Shown here in pieces: positions 26,806-36,656 of a DNA stretch of 64,000 bases; the stretch's first letter is position 1; every line of letters begins with the position of its first letter. Source of the stretch: Bacillus sp. CGMCC 1.16541 (GTDB lineage: Bacteria > Bacillota > Bacilli > Bacillales > Bacillaceae_H). The DNA lies in contig NZ_QFRU01000027.1 in assembly GCF_003184905.1 (NCBI RefSeq), forward strand, positions 1 through 64,000, written 5' to 3'. A model generated the notes under the pieces. It did not search any database. It was given only the letters and a program-made list of their open reading frames with translations, and was not told the DNA's origin. Both the position numbers and the translations under genes were made by a program.

Positions 26806-29800
26806 AGATCAAACATTACAAACAATACTTGTCATTGGTTCAGGTCCCATTGTAATTGGGCAAGCGGCAGAGTTTGACTATTCTGGGACACAAGCTTGTT
26901 TATCGTTAAAAGAAGAAGGCTATAAGGTTGTTCTTATGAATAACAATCCAGCTACAATTATGACGGACGAACACATTGCAGATGAGATTTATTTTGAACC
27001 ATTAACTGTGGATTACGTAGAAGAAGTCATTAAAAAAGAAAAGCCAGATGGTTTGCTTGCAACATTAGGTGGCCAGACAGGGTTAAATTTAGCGCTAGAA
27101 CTACATGAAACTGGAATTTTAGAAAAGTATGACGTGAAGCTATTAGGAACACCAATTGACTCAATTAAAAAAGGAGAGAGTCGTGAAGAGTTTCGTTCAT
27201 TAATGAAGCAATTAAATGAGCCTGTACCCGAAAGTGAGATTGTGGTGACAGTGGAAGAAGCATTGACATTTGCGAATAAAATTGGGTTCCCTGTTATTGT
27301 GCGTCCTGCTTATACGTTAGGGGGAACAGGTGGTGGAATTGCTCACACAATGAATGAGCTTGAGCAGTTAGCGACTTCTGGTTTACGCGAGAGTGCCATT
27401 CACCAATGTCTCATTGAAAAGAGCATTGCAGGATATAAAGAGATTGAATACGAAGTGATGCGTGATAAGCAAAACACATGTATTACGATTTGTAATATGG
27501 AAAATATTGATCCAGTTGGTGTACATACGGGAGATTCAATCGTAGTTGCACCGTCTCAAACCTTAACAGATGTAGAGTATCAAATGCTACGTTCTGCTTC
27601 GATTAAAATTATTTCAGCATTGGGGATTATCGGAGGGTGTAACATTCAATTCGCCCTTGACCCTCATAGCAAACAATATTATTTAATTGAAGTGAACCCT
27701 CGTGTTAGTCGATCTTCAGCACTTGCATCCAAAGCAACGGGGTATCCAATTGCAAAAATTGCAGCCAAACTAGCAGTCGGTTATACATTAGATGAAGTAT
27801 TAAATCCTGTAACAGGAGACACATATGCAAGCTTTGAACCTTCGCTTGACTATGTGGTTGTTAAGTTTCCGAGATGGCCATTCGATAAATTCTTTTATGC
27901 AGATCGCACGTTAGGTACGCAAATGAAAGCAACAGGAGAAGTAATGGCCATTGATCGAAACTTTGAGCGTAGCCTCCAAAAAGCGCTCACTTCCCTTGAG
28001 CTTAACTTGAATGGTTTAGAGTTTGAACAGTTAAAAGACCTATCTACTTCTAAACTAAAAGAAGAGTTAGGAAAACAAAACGATGAACGACTGTTTATTA
28101 TCTTTGAGCTCATTCGTCGAGGATTTGACGTGAAAGACATTCATGAACAGACAAAAATTGATGCATTTTACTTAACGCATTTTCAACAATTACTGCAACT
28201 GGAAACAAAGTTAAAGAGCACTAATTTACAGAAGGTAAGTATGGAGTTATTAAAAGAAGCAAAAGAAAAAGGATTTACAGACTCTTACCTTGCGAGCATT
28301 TGGGATACAAAAGAATGTGACGTAAGACAAAAGCGAAAAGAAGCTCGCATTATCCCAAGCTACAAGATGGTAGATACATGTGCAGCAGAGTTTGAGTCAT
28401 CCACTGCTTACTTTTATTCAAGCTACTATGGAGAAAGTGAACTAACTCCAACAACGAATAAAAAAGTAGCGATCATTGGTTCAGGTCCGATTCGCATTGG
28501 TCAAGGAGTTGAATTTGATTACAGCTCTGTTCACGGTGTATGGGCTCTTCAAGAAGAAGGTTATGAGACCATTCTCATTAATAATAATCCAGAAACAGTA
28601 AGCACCGATTTTGAAGTGGCAAATCGCTTATTCTTTGAACCAATTACAGTAGAAGATGTATTAAATGTGTTAGAAGCTGAAAAGGTGGACCATGTTATTT
28701 TGCAGTATGGGGGCCAAACAGCAATCAACCTTGTGAAAGGACTTGAAGAAGCGGGGATATCGATCTTAGGTGTTACGAATAACATGATTGATACGCTTGA
28801 AGATCGAGAGCTTTTTTATCAACTATTAGAAGATCTGCATATTCCTCACGTTCCTGGAGAGATGGCAAATGATAAAGAAGAACTTATTCAAAAAGCGACA
28901 GAACTTGGCTTCCCAATTTTAATTCGACCGTCCTATGTGATTGGTGGAAAAGGGATGATGACATTACAAAATAAGGGAGAACTAATACAATGCTTGCCGC
29001 TTATTCATAAAACGCACTATCCCATTTTATTAGATGCGTATGTGCCAGGAAAAGAAGCGGAAATTGACGCAGTGTGCGATGGACAAAATGTGTTGGTTCC
29101 AACGATTGTGGAGCACGTTGAAAAAGCGGGTGTTCACTCAGGTGATAGTTATGCTTACTTACCGTCTCAAACATTGAAAGAGACGCACAAGCAAAAAATA
29201 GTTGATTACGCTAAGAAAATTACACAGAAATTGAACTATAAAGGAATTATGAACATCCAATATGTTATTCAAGACGATAACGTATACGTGTTAGAAGTAA
29301 ATCCACGTGCTAGTCGTACCGTTCCTGTTGTGAGTAAGGTCACGAAAGTTCCACTTATTTCGTTATCAACTCAAGTATTGCTTGGGAAATTATTGACGGA
29401 AATTCACGAACAAAAGGGATTACTGTCAGATGTTTCGCATGTGACAGTGAAATTCCCGGTGTTCTCGACAAATAAATTAGCAGGTGTCGATCCATTAGTA
29501 GGACCAGAAATGAAATCGACAGGAGAAGGGATCGCCATCGCTTCTACGATAGAAGAAGCAGCGAAAAAAGTGTTTCATTCGTACTTGATGTCTCATAAAG
29601 AAGCACATGAAGTTTATATTCAAGGAAATAGCGTAAGCAATAATCTAGTATCAACGATTAAAGCAACAGGATTGACGGTTGTAGCAGAAGAAGATGTATC
29701 ATCTTGGGTTCGTAAAAAAGAAGCGTTATTATTTGTTAGCTTACAGCAAGAGGAGAAAGAAGCACGCATGGAAGCATTGAAACACGGACTGCTTGTGATG

Positions 29801-29917
29801 ACAGAGGAAGACACGATTCAACTGTTTTTAAAAGCATTTGATGCACAACATACCTCTATTGCGTCTTTGCAAGAATGGATTAGTCAAAATGAAAAAGAGA
29901 AGGAAGTGACGATATGA
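26798..29917 (+). CDS. carB: Carbamoyl-phosphate synthase, arginine-specific large subunit CarB
   Basis: 1039 residues: two homologous ATP-grasp halves, the first phosphorylating bicarbonate and the second carbamate. Both halves begin with the expected [21 protein letters not shown] and [21 protein letters not shown] motifs. The C-terminal allosteric domain (from about 930) is short and ends EKEKEVTI. The start at 26798 follows GGGAGAG, and upstream codons are ignored. The coding end overlaps argF in an ATGA junction, so carA-carB-argF are translationally linked. Confidence 0.97.
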   Translation: MPKDQTLQTILVIGSGPIVIGQAAEFDYSGTQACLSLKEEGYKVVLMNNNPATIMTDEHIADEIYFEPLTVDYVEEVIKKEKPDGLLATLGGQTGLNLALELHETGILEKYDVKLLGTPIDSIKKGESREEFRSLMKQLNEPVPESEIVVTVEEALTFANKIGFPVIVRPAYTLGGTGGGIAHTMNELEQLATSGLRESAIHQCLIEKSIAGYKEIEYEVMRDKQNTCITICNMENIDPVGVHTGDSIVVAPSQTLTDVEYQMLRSASIKIISALGIIGGCNIQFALDPHSKQYYLIEVNPRVSRSSALASKATGYPIAKIAAKLAVGYTLDEVLNPVTGDTYASFEPSLDYVVVKFPRWPFDKFFYADRTLGTQMKATGEVMAIDRNFERSLQKALTSLELNLNGLEFEQLKDLSTSKLKEELGKQNDERLFIIFELIRRGFDVKDIHEQTKIDAFYLTHFQQLLQLETKLKSTNLQKVSMELLKEAKEKGFTDSYLASIWDTKECDVRQKRKEARIIPSYKMVDTCAAEFESSTAYFYSSYYGESELTPTTNKKVAIIGSGPIRIGQGVEFDYSSVHGVWALQEEGYETILINNNPETVSTDFEVANRLFFEPITVEDVLNVLEAEKVDHVILQYGGQTAINLVKGLEEAGISILGVTNNMIDTLEDRELFYQLLEDLHIPHVPGEMANDKEELIQKATELGFPILIRPSYVIGGKGMMTLQNKGELIQCLPLIHKTHYPILLDAYVPGKEAEIDAVCDGQNVLVPTIVEHVEKAGVHSGDSYAYLPSQTLKETHKQKIVDYAKKITQKLNYKGIMNIQYVIQDDNVYVLEVNPRASRTVPVVSKVTKVPLISLSTQVLLGKLLTEIHEQKGLLSDVSHVTVKFPVFSTNKLAGVDPLVGPEMKSTGEGIAIASTIEEAAKKVFHSYLMSHKEAHEVYIQGNSVSNNLVSTIKATGLTVVAEEDVSSWVRKKEALLFVSLQQEEKEARMEALKHGLLVMTEEDTIQLFLKAFDAQHTSIASLQEWISQNEKEKEVTI

Positions 29918-30873
29918 CAAGTTCATTATCTTATATAAAAACGAATGTGAACTTAAAAAATAAAGACTTACTAAGCTTGATGGATTATTCGACAGAAGAA
30001 ATTCTATCACTCATTGAAGATGCTATTGACTTAAAAGAAAAGCATCTAAAAGGCGACATCCTTTCACCCCTTAAAGGAAAAACATTGGGAATGATTTTTG
30101 AAAAGTCATCGACTAGAACAAGGGTATCATTTGAAGCAGGCATGATGCAATTAGGTGGAAATGCTCTTTATTTAAACAGCAAAGACTTGCAACTTGGTAG
30201 AGGAGAGACGGTCGCTGACACAGCAAAAGTTCTTTCGCAGTTTATTGATGTTATTATGATTCGCACATTTGAACACGAGAAAGTTGTTGAGTTGGCAAAA
30301 CATGCAGATATTCCAGTGATTAATGGATTAACAGATGACTTTCATCCTTGCCAAGCATTAGCAGACTTGCTTACCATTTACGAGCATAAAAAGACTTTTC
30401 AAAAACTAAAAGTGTCTTACATTGGAGATGGCAACAATGTAGCTCATTCATTAATGATTGCTTGTGCAAAAGTAGGAATAGACTTTACGATTGCTTGTCC
30501 AAAAGGTTATGAGCCAAAAGAATTTGTTGTGAAGTATGCTAAAGAAGTGGCAAAAGAGAACCATTCAACGATTACGATTACAGAAGATCCTGTAGAAGCT
30601 GCAAAAGATGCAGACGTGCTATATGCAGATGTATGGACGAGTATGGGACAGGAAGAAGAGTCCGCAAAACGTCTTCAGGTGTTTGCACCGTATCAAATTA
30701 ATGAAGAGTTAGTGCAGCATGCAAAAGACGATTATGTATTCTTGCACTGCCTGCCAGCTCATCGTGAGGAAGAGGTAACAGCTGCAATTATTGATGGTCC
30801 GAACTCTGCTGTATTTCAACAAGCAGGAAACCGAATGCATGTGCAAAAAGCATTGTTACAAGCTATTCTATAA
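29914..30873 (+). CDS. argF: Ornithine carbamoyltransferase ArgF
   Basis: Joins carbamoyl phosphate and ornithine to citrulline. 319 residues, the usual length. The carbamoyl-phosphate motif [10 protein letters not shown] is near residue 66, [11 protein letters not shown] lies in the middle, and the ornithine-binding HCLPAHR is near the C-terminus. The start overlaps the carB stop (ATGA). Last gene of the operon; argG and argH are not in the window. Confidence 0.97.
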   Translation: MTSSLSYIKTNVNLKNKDLLSLMDYSTEEILSLIEDAIDLKEKHLKGDILSPLKGKTLGMIFEKSSTRTRVSFEAGMMQLGGNALYLNSKDLQLGRGETVADTAKVLSQFIDVIMIRTFEHEKVVELAKHADIPVINGLTDDFHPCQALADLLTIYEHKKTFQKLKVSYIGDGNNVAHSLMIACAKVGIDFTIACPKGYEPKEFVVKYAKEVAKENHSTITITEDPVEAAKDADVLYADVWTSMGQEEESAKRLQVFAPYQINEELVQHAKDDYVFLHCLPAHREEEVTAAIIDGPNSAVFQQAGNRMHVQKALLQAIL

Positions 30874-30887
30874 ACGATTAAACGTCG

Positions 30888-31196
30888 GTGCTGGGACATA
30901 AGTGTTTCAGTAGATAAAATATCCGAACCATCTTGAGTTATACACTCTTGGTCGTTCGGATATTTTTTGATTTGGAAAACAAGTTTAAAAGAATAGTGGA
31001 ATGGAGCGTAGGACACTCGACTCCTGCGGGAAATAGAGGAAAGGCTGAGGCCTCGCAGGAACGAGGAGACTGAGGTTCCTCCCCACGGAAAGCGAGTGGC
31101 TGGAGCGAAATGGAACGAACTTGTTCTTATAACCTAACGAAAATAGAAACGTCATTGTTCGTTTTTGAGAAGGAATCGTTTCGTTACGTCCCACCC
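30888..31196 (+). repeat. Large Bacillaceae dispersed repeat with multi-helix core
   Basis: Bounded by GGTGCTGGGACATAAG on the left and CGTTACGTCCCACCC on the right, which are roughly inverse. The core contains nested helices: ACAAGTT/AACTTGT (30979-30985 with 31118-31124), CACTCG/CGAGTG (31014-31019 with 31093-31098) and TCCTGCG/CGCAGGA (31022-31028 with 31054-31060). The GGAGCG...CTCCTGCGGGA... CGGAAAGCGAG...GGAGCG pattern is a repeat I recognise from many Bacillaceae intergenic regions. GC content is visibly higher than the surroundings. The argF terminator lies inside its left part. Confidence 0.8.
30916..30968 (+). terminator. Terminator of the arginine operon
   Basis: AAAATATCCGAAC (30916-30928) pairs perfectly with GTTCGGATATTTT (30954-30966), followed by further T residues. 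Confidence 0.9.
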
Positions 31197-31264
31197 TCAT
31201 GTTTAATTTAAGGATGTTCAGGGAACACCAAGAGTAGACTAGAAGAAATGAAAGGTGATTTATC

Positions 31265-31912
31265 ATGAAAGTACTCGTTGTAGGAGCAAATGGACTGACA
31301 GGAAAGCATGTGATTTCTTTACTAGCACAGGATGATACTTTTGAGGCTGTTGCAATGATTCGTGATGAAAAGCAAGCGAGCGATTTAGAAGCAAAGGGTG
31401 CTAAAACAGTGTTAGGTGATCTAGAAAAAGATCTTTCAAGCGCTGTAAAAGGAATGGACGCAATCATTTTCGCTGCAGGATCAGGCTCAAAAACAGGTGA
31501 CGATAAAACAATTGCTGTCGATCAAGAAGGAGCTAAAAATATAATCGATGAAGCAAAGAACCAAGGTGTCGCAAGGTTTGTAATGCTAAGTTCAATGGGA
31601 ACGGATGCGCCTGATCAGGGACCTGAGGGCTTACAACTTTATTTACGTGCAAAAGCAATTGCGGATACGCACTTAGAGCAATCTAACCTTCAATATACAA
31701 TTGTTCGACCTGGTGCGTTAACAAATGATCCACCGACAGGGAAGATTGATGTGAATGATCAAATTAAAGATAAATCAAAATCAATTTCACGTGAAGATGT
31801 AGCAAAAATTCTAGTAGAGTCCTTAAGAGAAGAAACAACAATCGGAAAGAACTTTGAAGTTCTTTCTGGAGAAACACCAATTGAACAAGCACTAAAGTTT
31901 GCGCACGAATAA
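31265..31912 (+). CDS. NAD(P)-binding atypical short-chain dehydrogenase (YhfK-like)
   Basis: 215-residue Rossmann-fold protein of the SDR_a5 type (YhfK/YwnB, NmrA-like). The nucleotide motif VVGANGLTGKHV is at the N-terminus and LSSMGTDAPDQG in the middle. The Tyr-x3-Lys motif is replaced by YLRAKAIAD, as usual in this subgroup. Relatives are thought to be redox sensors or reductases with unknown substrates. The start follows AAAGGTGATTT. It stands alone between the large repeat and uppP. Confidence 0.88.
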   Translation: MKVLVVGANGLTGKHVISLLAQDDTFEAVAMIRDEKQASDLEAKGAKTVLGDLEKDLSSAVKGMDAIIFAAGSGSKTGDDKTIAVDQEGAKNIIDEAKNQGVARFVMLSSMGTDAPDQGPEGLQLYLRAKAIADTHLEQSNLQYTIVRPGALTNDPPTGKIDVNDQIKDKSKSISREDVAKILVESLREETTIGKNFEVLSGETPIEQALKFAHE

Positions 31913-31951
31913 AGAAAATCCAGCGGTAAACGAAGCCGCTGGATTTTCTTT
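31911..31951. terminator. Bidirectional terminator between yhfK-like gene and uppP
   Basis: AAAGAAAATCCAGCGG (31911-31926) pairs perfectly with 31936-31951, giving a T-rich exit on both strands. The stem overlaps the stop codon of the plus-strand gene. Confidence 0.92.
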
Positions 31952-31952
31952 A

Positions 31953-32765
31953 TTATAAGAATAGAACAACAAGTGAACCGACAATAAAACAATAAATCGC
32001 AAAGTATTTTAAGTTACCACGCGCCATGATACCCATGAACCATTTTAATGAGAAATAAGAGGCAACGAGTGAACCTAAAAATGCCACTGTATAAGGAACA
32101 GCAAGTTGTGCAAGGTTTTTATCGTTTAATAAGTCTGTGATCGCTAGAATAGTACCACCTAAACTAACAGGGATGAACAAGAGAAAAGAAAAGCGTAGCG
32201 CGGTTTCTTGTTTTGTTCCGCGTAGCATCGCAGCTACGATCGTCGCACCTGAGCGACTAATACCTGGAATCAATGCGATACATTGAGCAAGTCCAATAAT
32301 GATCGCATCTTTCATGGAAAGTGCTGCATCATTTTTACGACCACGAAGGTTACGAATGATCCATAGTGCAAAACCCGTTGCGAGTAGCGCAAACCCTAAT
32401 ACTTTAACGGTTTTAAGCTCACTTTCTATGTAGTCACCGAATAGCACACCAACAACACCAGCTGGAATCGTTGCAACGATTAAATAAATAATAAATTGAA
32501 AATCAGACTTTGCATTTGTGTCTTTTGTTTTTAGATAACGAAGACCATTTACAACTAAACGAACGATATCTTCACGGTAAATAAGCAAAACAGCAAGTAA
32601 TGAAGCTGTGTTGACAAGTAGTTCAAAGCTTAACCCTTCAATTTCTAAATTTAGTAAGTGTTGTGCCAATACTAAATGTCCGCTTGACGAAATTGGAATT
32701 GGTTCAGTGAATCCTTGGAAAAGCCCTAAGAATAAATACTTTAGTATAAGTAAAAATTGTTCCAT
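31953..32765 (-). CDS. uppP: Undecaprenyl-diphosphatase UppP (BacA)
   Basis: Membrane enzyme that dephosphorylates undecaprenyl diphosphate to recycle the cell-wall lipid carrier; extra copies give bacitracin resistance. 270 residues, seven to eight membrane segments. The two active-site motifs are clear: [14 protein letters not shown] near the N-terminus and [14 protein letters not shown] in the middle. I chose the ATG at 32765, nine bases after GAGAGG; six extra codons upstream would use up the ribosome binding site. Confidence 0.95.
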   Translation of the reverse strand: MEQFLLILKYLFLGLFQGFTEPIPISSSGHLVLAQHLLNLEIEGLSFELLVNTASLLAVLLIYREDIVRLVVNGLRYLKTKDTNAKSDFQFIIYLIVATIPAGVVGVLFGDYIESELKTVKVLGFALLATGFALWIIRNLRGRKNDAALSMKDAIIIGLAQCIALIPGISRSGATIVAAMLRGTKQETALRFSFLLFIPVSLGGTILAITDLLNDKNLAQLAVPYTVAFLGSLVASYFSLKWFMGIMARGNLKYFAIYCFIVGSLVVLFL

Positions 32766-32970
32766 AGTGTATATCCTCTCCAATTAGTTAGAGTATCTTT
32801 CAATGATTAACTACATAAGTATAAGAAATTTTTTCGTTGGTGTGAAGGATAATTCATTATATTTTAAAATGTACACGCTTTCTCTTCACTGTAGCAAACA
32901 TATCCATTATGAAAAAGAGCGATGACGGGAATAGTATAATTGAAAGAATTCACTAGAAGGAGGAAGTGAC

Positions 32971-33150
32971 ATGGGACAAAATCGACACTTCACACCTGGT
33001 CAAAAAGCACCGAACAATGGTCTATATATAGAGATTGGTGAAACAGGAAGCAACGTTAACAATCCACAAAAAGTAAAATTAAAAGCAGGACAGCGTTTTC
33101 CTGAAACATCCAATGCCGATCGTCATTGGACATATATGCCAAAGCCTTAA
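32971..33150 (+). CDS. yjzC: Small conserved protein YjzC
   Basis: 59 residues, beginning GQNRHFTPGQKAPNNGLYIE and ending RHWTYMPKP. I recognise this as YjzC, which also follows the arginine genes in B. subtilis and has the same length. The ribosome binding site (AAGGAGG, 33 kb region) is strong. The protein is basic and soluble without membrane segments, with repeated Gly/Asn turns. Function is unknown, though strong conservation in Bacillaceae suggests a real role. Confidence 0.9.
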   Translation: MGQNRHFTPGQKAPNNGLYIEIGETGSNVNNPQKVKLKAGQRFPETSNADRHWTYMPKP

Positions 33151-33168
33151 CTTTACGTGTGACCGTAC

Positions 33169-33194
33169 AAAGCCATCCAATTGTGGATGGCTTT
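33169..33194 (+). terminator. yjzC terminator
   Basis: AAAGCCATCCA (33169-33179) pairs with TGGATGGCTTT (33184-33194) around a four-base loop. The T-run is short, and the right arm runs into the region where the clpB -35 would lie. Confidence 0.7.
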
Positions 33195-33215
33195 ACTTCG
33201 ATTAAAAGGTAAATG

Positions 33216-33221
33216 TATAAT
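33216..33221 (+). promoter_or_regulatory. clpB promoter -10 element
   Basis: A perfect TATAAT with a poor -35 (TTACTT at 33193-33198, 17-base spacer). The predicted start is near 33228, immediately before the CtsR box. Confidence 0.6.
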
Positions 33222-33232
33222 AAATTCATGAA

Positions 33233-33249
33233 GGTCAAATTTAGTCAAA
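33233..33249 (+). promoter_or_regulatory. CtsR operator of clpB
   Basis: GGTCAAA-TTT-AGTCAAA is a direct heptad repeat with a three-base spacer, matching the CtsR consensus RGTCAAANANRGTCAAA at all heptad positions. It covers about +5 to +21 of the predicted transcript, so CtsR would block clpB until heat stress. Confidence 0.92.
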
Positions 33250-33272
33250 CTCTTGAACGATGGAGGATTATG

Positions 33273-35882
33273 ATGGATATTAATAAAATGACACAAAAGT
33301 TACAAGAAGCTATCTCAAAAGCACAATCCATTGCGATTTCACAACATCATCAACAAATTGACGTTGATCATCTTATGAAAGCACTACTTGAACAAAGTGA
33401 TGGAATTGCACCAAGAATGTTAGAAAAGTTGGGAGTATCCATTTCTTCCTTTGAGCATGGATTGAATGAGATGATGGCAAAAAAGCCAATTGTTACAGGG
33501 TCTGGAGCTGAAGCAGGAAAAGTGTACATTACAAACAAGCTTCAACAACTGCTTCTTAAAGCAGAAGAAGAAGCTCGTCAGTTACATGATGAGTATGTGT
33601 CGGTTGAACATGTATTAGTAAGTGTTGTAGATGAAAAGAGCACAAATGTGGGTCAACTCTTTGCTCGTTATAACATCACACGAAATAAGCTTTTACAAGT
33701 TGTGAAAGAAATAAGGGGGAACCAGCGTATTACAAGTCAAAATCCAGAAGTTACATATGAAGCTTTAACAAAATACGGACGTGATTTAGTGGCAGAAGTG
33801 AAAGCAGGAAAGATTGATCCTGTAATTGGTCGAGATGCCGAAATTCGTCGTGTCATTCGAATTCTGTCACGTAAAACAAAAAATAATCCAGTACTGATTG
33901 GAGAACCAGGTGTTGGAAAGACAGCGATTGTAGAAGGACTAGCTCAACGAATTGTCAGAAGAGATGTTCCGGAAGGGCTAAAGGATAAAACGGTCTTTTC
34001 ATTAGACATGGGTGCTTTAATCGCAGGTGCGAAATTTCGTGGAGAGTTTGAAGAACGATTGAAAGCCGTTCTTCAAGAAGTAAAAAAGAGCGACGGACGC
34101 ATTCTATTGTTTATCGATGAACTTCATACCATTGTAGGAGCGGGACGTACAGATGGATCCATGGACGCAGGAAATTTATTAAAGCCAATGCTAGCACGAG
34201 GAGAACTTCATTGTATCGGAGCGACTACGCTAGATGAGCACCGTCAATATATTGAAAAGGACCCTGCTCTAGAGCGTCGTTTTCAACAAGTGTTAGTAGA
34301 AGAGCCGACGGTTGAAGACACTGTGTCAATTTTACGAGGATTGAAAGAGCGTTTTGAAATCCATCACGGTGTAAATATTCATGACCGTGCTCTAGTAGGT
34401 GCTGCGACGATGTCAGATCGTTATATATCAGATCGGTTTTTGCCAGATAAAGCAATCGATTTAATTGATGAAGCATGTGCAACAATTCGTACAGAAATTG
34501 ATTCGATGCCATCAGAGTTAGATGAAGTGACAAGAAAGCTCATGCAACTGCAAATTGAAGAAGCAGCTTTAAGTAAAGATTCTGACCCTGTCAGTCAAGA
34601 ACGATTACAAATCATTCAACAAGACATCTCAAACCTCCAAGAAAAAGCAAATGCTATGAAGTTAAAGTGGGAGCAAGAAAAAAGCGCGATTCAATCTGTA
34701 CAAGATATGAGGGAACAGTTAGAAAAAGCAAGACGTGATTTAGAAGAAGCAGAGAATCAATATGATTTAAATAAAGCAGCAGAACTTCGACATGGTCGTA
34801 TTCCAACTTTAGAAAAAGACCTAAAGGCACTAGAACAGCAAACAGAACAAAAGTCAGCAGATAATCGCTTAATTCGAGAAGAAGTAACAGAAGAAGAAAT
34901 TGCTGAGATTGTTGGGAGATGGACAGGTATTCCTGTTTCCAAGCTTGTAGAAGGAGAACGTGAAAAGCTATTAAAATTAGAGTCCATCTTAAAAGAAAGA
35001 GTGATTGGACAAGATGAAGCTGTTTCCCTTGTAACAGATGCGGTCATCCGAGCGAGAGCGGGAATTAAAGACCAGAATCGTCCAATTGGTTCATTTATCT
35101 TTCTTGGTCCCACTGGAGTAGGAAAAACTGAATTGGCAAAAACATTAGCTCAAACACTATTTGATAGTGAAGAGCAAATTGTGAGAATTGATATGTCAGA
35201 GTACATGGAAAAGCATGCCGTATCACGCTTAATTGGTGCACCTCCTGGCTACGTAGGGTACGAAGAGGGGGGCCAGTTAACAGAAGCCGTCAGACGAAAA
35301 CCATATTCAGTTGTACTATTAGATGAGATTGAAAAAGCTCATCCAGAAGTATTCAACATTTTATTGCAAATTTTAGATGATGGACGCATTACTGATTCAA
35401 AAGGTAAGGTAGTCGATTTTAAAAATACGATCATTATTATGACATCGAACATTGGCTCTCACTTCTTATTAGAAGGATTGTCTGAGCAAGGAGATATAAA
35501 AGAAGAAGCGCGTGAGCAAGTGATGACGCAACTTCGTCAACATTTTCGACCGGAGTTCTTAAATCGAATTGATGATACAATCTTGTTTAAACCACTCACA
35601 GTGAATGAAGTAGGAGGTATTGTCGAAAAATTAATTTCGTTACTGCAAATTCGATTAGCTGATCGACATATTACCTTATCATTAACACAAAGAGCAAAAA
35701 AGTATATTGTTACAAATGCCTTTGATCCTGTGTATGGAGCAAGACCTTTAAAACGTTTTATCCAGAAACAGTTAGAAACACAACTAGCAAGACAACTAAT
35801 TGCTGGAAAGATAACGGATTATAGCGATGTAATTGTAGATGTAGAGGCTGAAGGATTTACGTTTATCCATCAAAAAGTATAA
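33273..35882 (+). CDS. clpB: ATP-dependent disaggregase ClpB
   Basis: Hsp100 chaperone of 869 residues that works with DnaK to pull apart protein aggregates. Order of domains: double Clp_N repeat (1-145), first AAA+ module with Walker A GEPGVGKT at 210-217, the long coiled-coil middle domain (about 400-520) specific to ClpB, a second AAA+ module with GPTGVGKT, and the D2 C-terminal domain. There is no ClpP-binding IGF/L loop that I can see. The start at 33273 is six bases after GGAGG; the ATG three bases earlier is too close. Control by CtsR is evident. B. subtilis, whose gene order is otherwise followed here, lacks clpB. Confidence 0.96.
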   Translation: MDINKMTQKLQEAISKAQSIAISQHHQQIDVDHLMKALLEQSDGIAPRMLEKLGVSISSFEHGLNEMMAKKPIVTGSGAEAGKVYITNKLQQLLLKAEEEARQLHDEYVSVEHVLVSVVDEKSTNVGQLFARYNITRNKLLQVVKEIRGNQRITSQNPEVTYEALTKYGRDLVAEVKAGKIDPVIGRDAEIRRVIRILSRKTKNNPVLIGEPGVGKTAIVEGLAQRIVRRDVPEGLKDKTVFSLDMGALIAGAKFRGEFEERLKAVLQEVKKSDGRILLFIDELHTIVGAGRTDGSMDAGNLLKPMLARGELHCIGATTLDEHRQYIEKDPALERRFQQVLVEEPTVEDTVSILRGLKERFEIHHGVNIHDRALVGAATMSDRYISDRFLPDKAIDLIDEACATIRTEIDSMPSELDEVTRKLMQLQIEEAALSKDSDPVSQERLQIIQQDISNLQEKANAMKLKWEQEKSAIQSVQDMREQLEKARRDLEEAENQYDLNKAAELRHGRIPTLEKDLKALEQQTEQKSADNRLIREEVTEEEIAEIVGRWTGIPVSKLVEGEREKLLKLESILKERVIGQDEAVSLVTDAVIRARAGIKDQNRPIGSFIFLGPTGVGKTELAKTLAQTLFDSEEQIVRIDMSEYMEKHAVSRLIGAPPGYVGYEEGGQLTEAVRRKPYSVVLLDEIEKAHPEVFNILLQILDDGRITDSKGKVVDFKNTIIIMTSNIGSHFLLEGLSEQGDIKEEAREQVMTQLRQHFRPEFLNRIDDTILFKPLTVNEVGGIVEKLISLLQIRLADRHITLSLTQRAKKYIVTNAFDPVYGARPLKRFIQKQLETQLARQLIAGKITDYSDVIVDVEAEGFTFIHQKV

Positions 35883-35905
35883 TTGCTTCACGATACAATT
35901 AGTAG

Positions 35906-35944
35906 AAAGGGAAGTAGATGGTGAAAGACTACTTCCTTTTTTAT
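35906..35944 (+). terminator. clpB terminator
   Basis: GGAAGTAG (35910-35917) pairs with CTACTTCC (35929-35936), followed by TTTTTTAT. The 5' side is A-rich and extends the stem imperfectly. Confidence 0.85.
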
Positions 35945-36075
35945 GTTCTAAAAAAGACAAAAAGCAAAAAAGTACCCTATTAGGTGTGTTTTTTTACTAT
36001 TGACTCATATTGTAAGCGCTTATAGAATGAAAACTAACAAAATAATATAGTGGTATATGAAATTGGATGCGCTTT

Positions 36076-36594
36076 CTATCTTACAAGTTGTTTTTTAGAA
36101 GATTCATTTGTTTGCCACAGTAAAAGAAGATAAATTAGCGGAATTAACAAGTTTGCTGTAATCAGCCATTTCAATACTAAAGAAGAAATAGGATATAAAA
36201 CAAATGTCATGGTACAAAGTTTAATCATCCATCTGTTGTTCTTTTGTGACTGATAGTAAGCATACGTTGCTAGCCAAGCAAAGGCCAAATAAAAAGGAAT
36301 GATGCAAACGATTACAAAGAGCTTTGAAGAATGGACAACCGATTCATGTAGGTTAAACAGAACATGATTAAAGATGGAAACAAGATAGAGTAGAAAGAAA
36401 AACAAATCATGAATAGGGTTCATAAATGCTAATGATTTTACTGATAAGCGTTGCAACTTATAAATGAACAATAATGTAAGGATGAGCGATAAGTGATGAA
36501 GCAGCGGTACATTTGTTAATAAAAAAACAAGTTGAATCACAAACATCATCATAACAACTGAATGTTTCAAATAGGGGGAGAAAAGAAAAGTCAT
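36076..36594 (-). CDS. Hypothetical membrane protein (172 residues)
   Basis: No recognised family. The protein has about five strongly hydrophobic segments (VVMMMFVIQLVFLLTNVPLL, LFFFLLYLVSIFNHVLF, VIVCIIPFYLAFAWLATY, TMTFVLYPISSLVLKW, LLIPLIYLLLLW) joined by short polar loops with several histidines. AGGAGAT eight bases before the ATG supports translation. It is divergent from the sodium/solute symporter with a 62-base gap, so the two share a promoter region. It could be a small integral membrane protein accessory to transport, but nothing in the sequence shows this. Confidence 0.65.
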   Translation of the reverse strand: MTFLFSPYLKHSVVMMMFVIQLVFLLTNVPLLHHLSLILTLLFIYKLQRLSVKSLAFMNPIHDLFFFLLYLVSIFNHVLFNLHESVVHSSKLFVIVCIIPFYLAFAWLATYAYYQSQKNNRWMIKLCTMTFVLYPISSLVLKWLITANLLIPLIYLLLLWQTNESSKKQLVR

Positions 36595-36656
36595 ACAAGC
36601 ATCTCCTAGTTAAGTGTAAGAAGTAATTATTAAATGAATGTAAGGGTGTGACAGCT

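Noticed and set aside
34225-35113. Antisense open frames inside clpB (102 and 118 residues)
   Set aside because: They are frames opposite a clearly conserved gene and have no ribosome binding site; the same holds for the many antisense frames in fnr, argJ, carB, galT, fabF and the opp genes.
36010-36025. cre-like palindrome TTGTAAGCGCTTATAG between clpB and the membrane-protein gene
   Set aside because: It lies behind the 3' ends of both neighbouring genes and is not near a promoter, so no target can be named.
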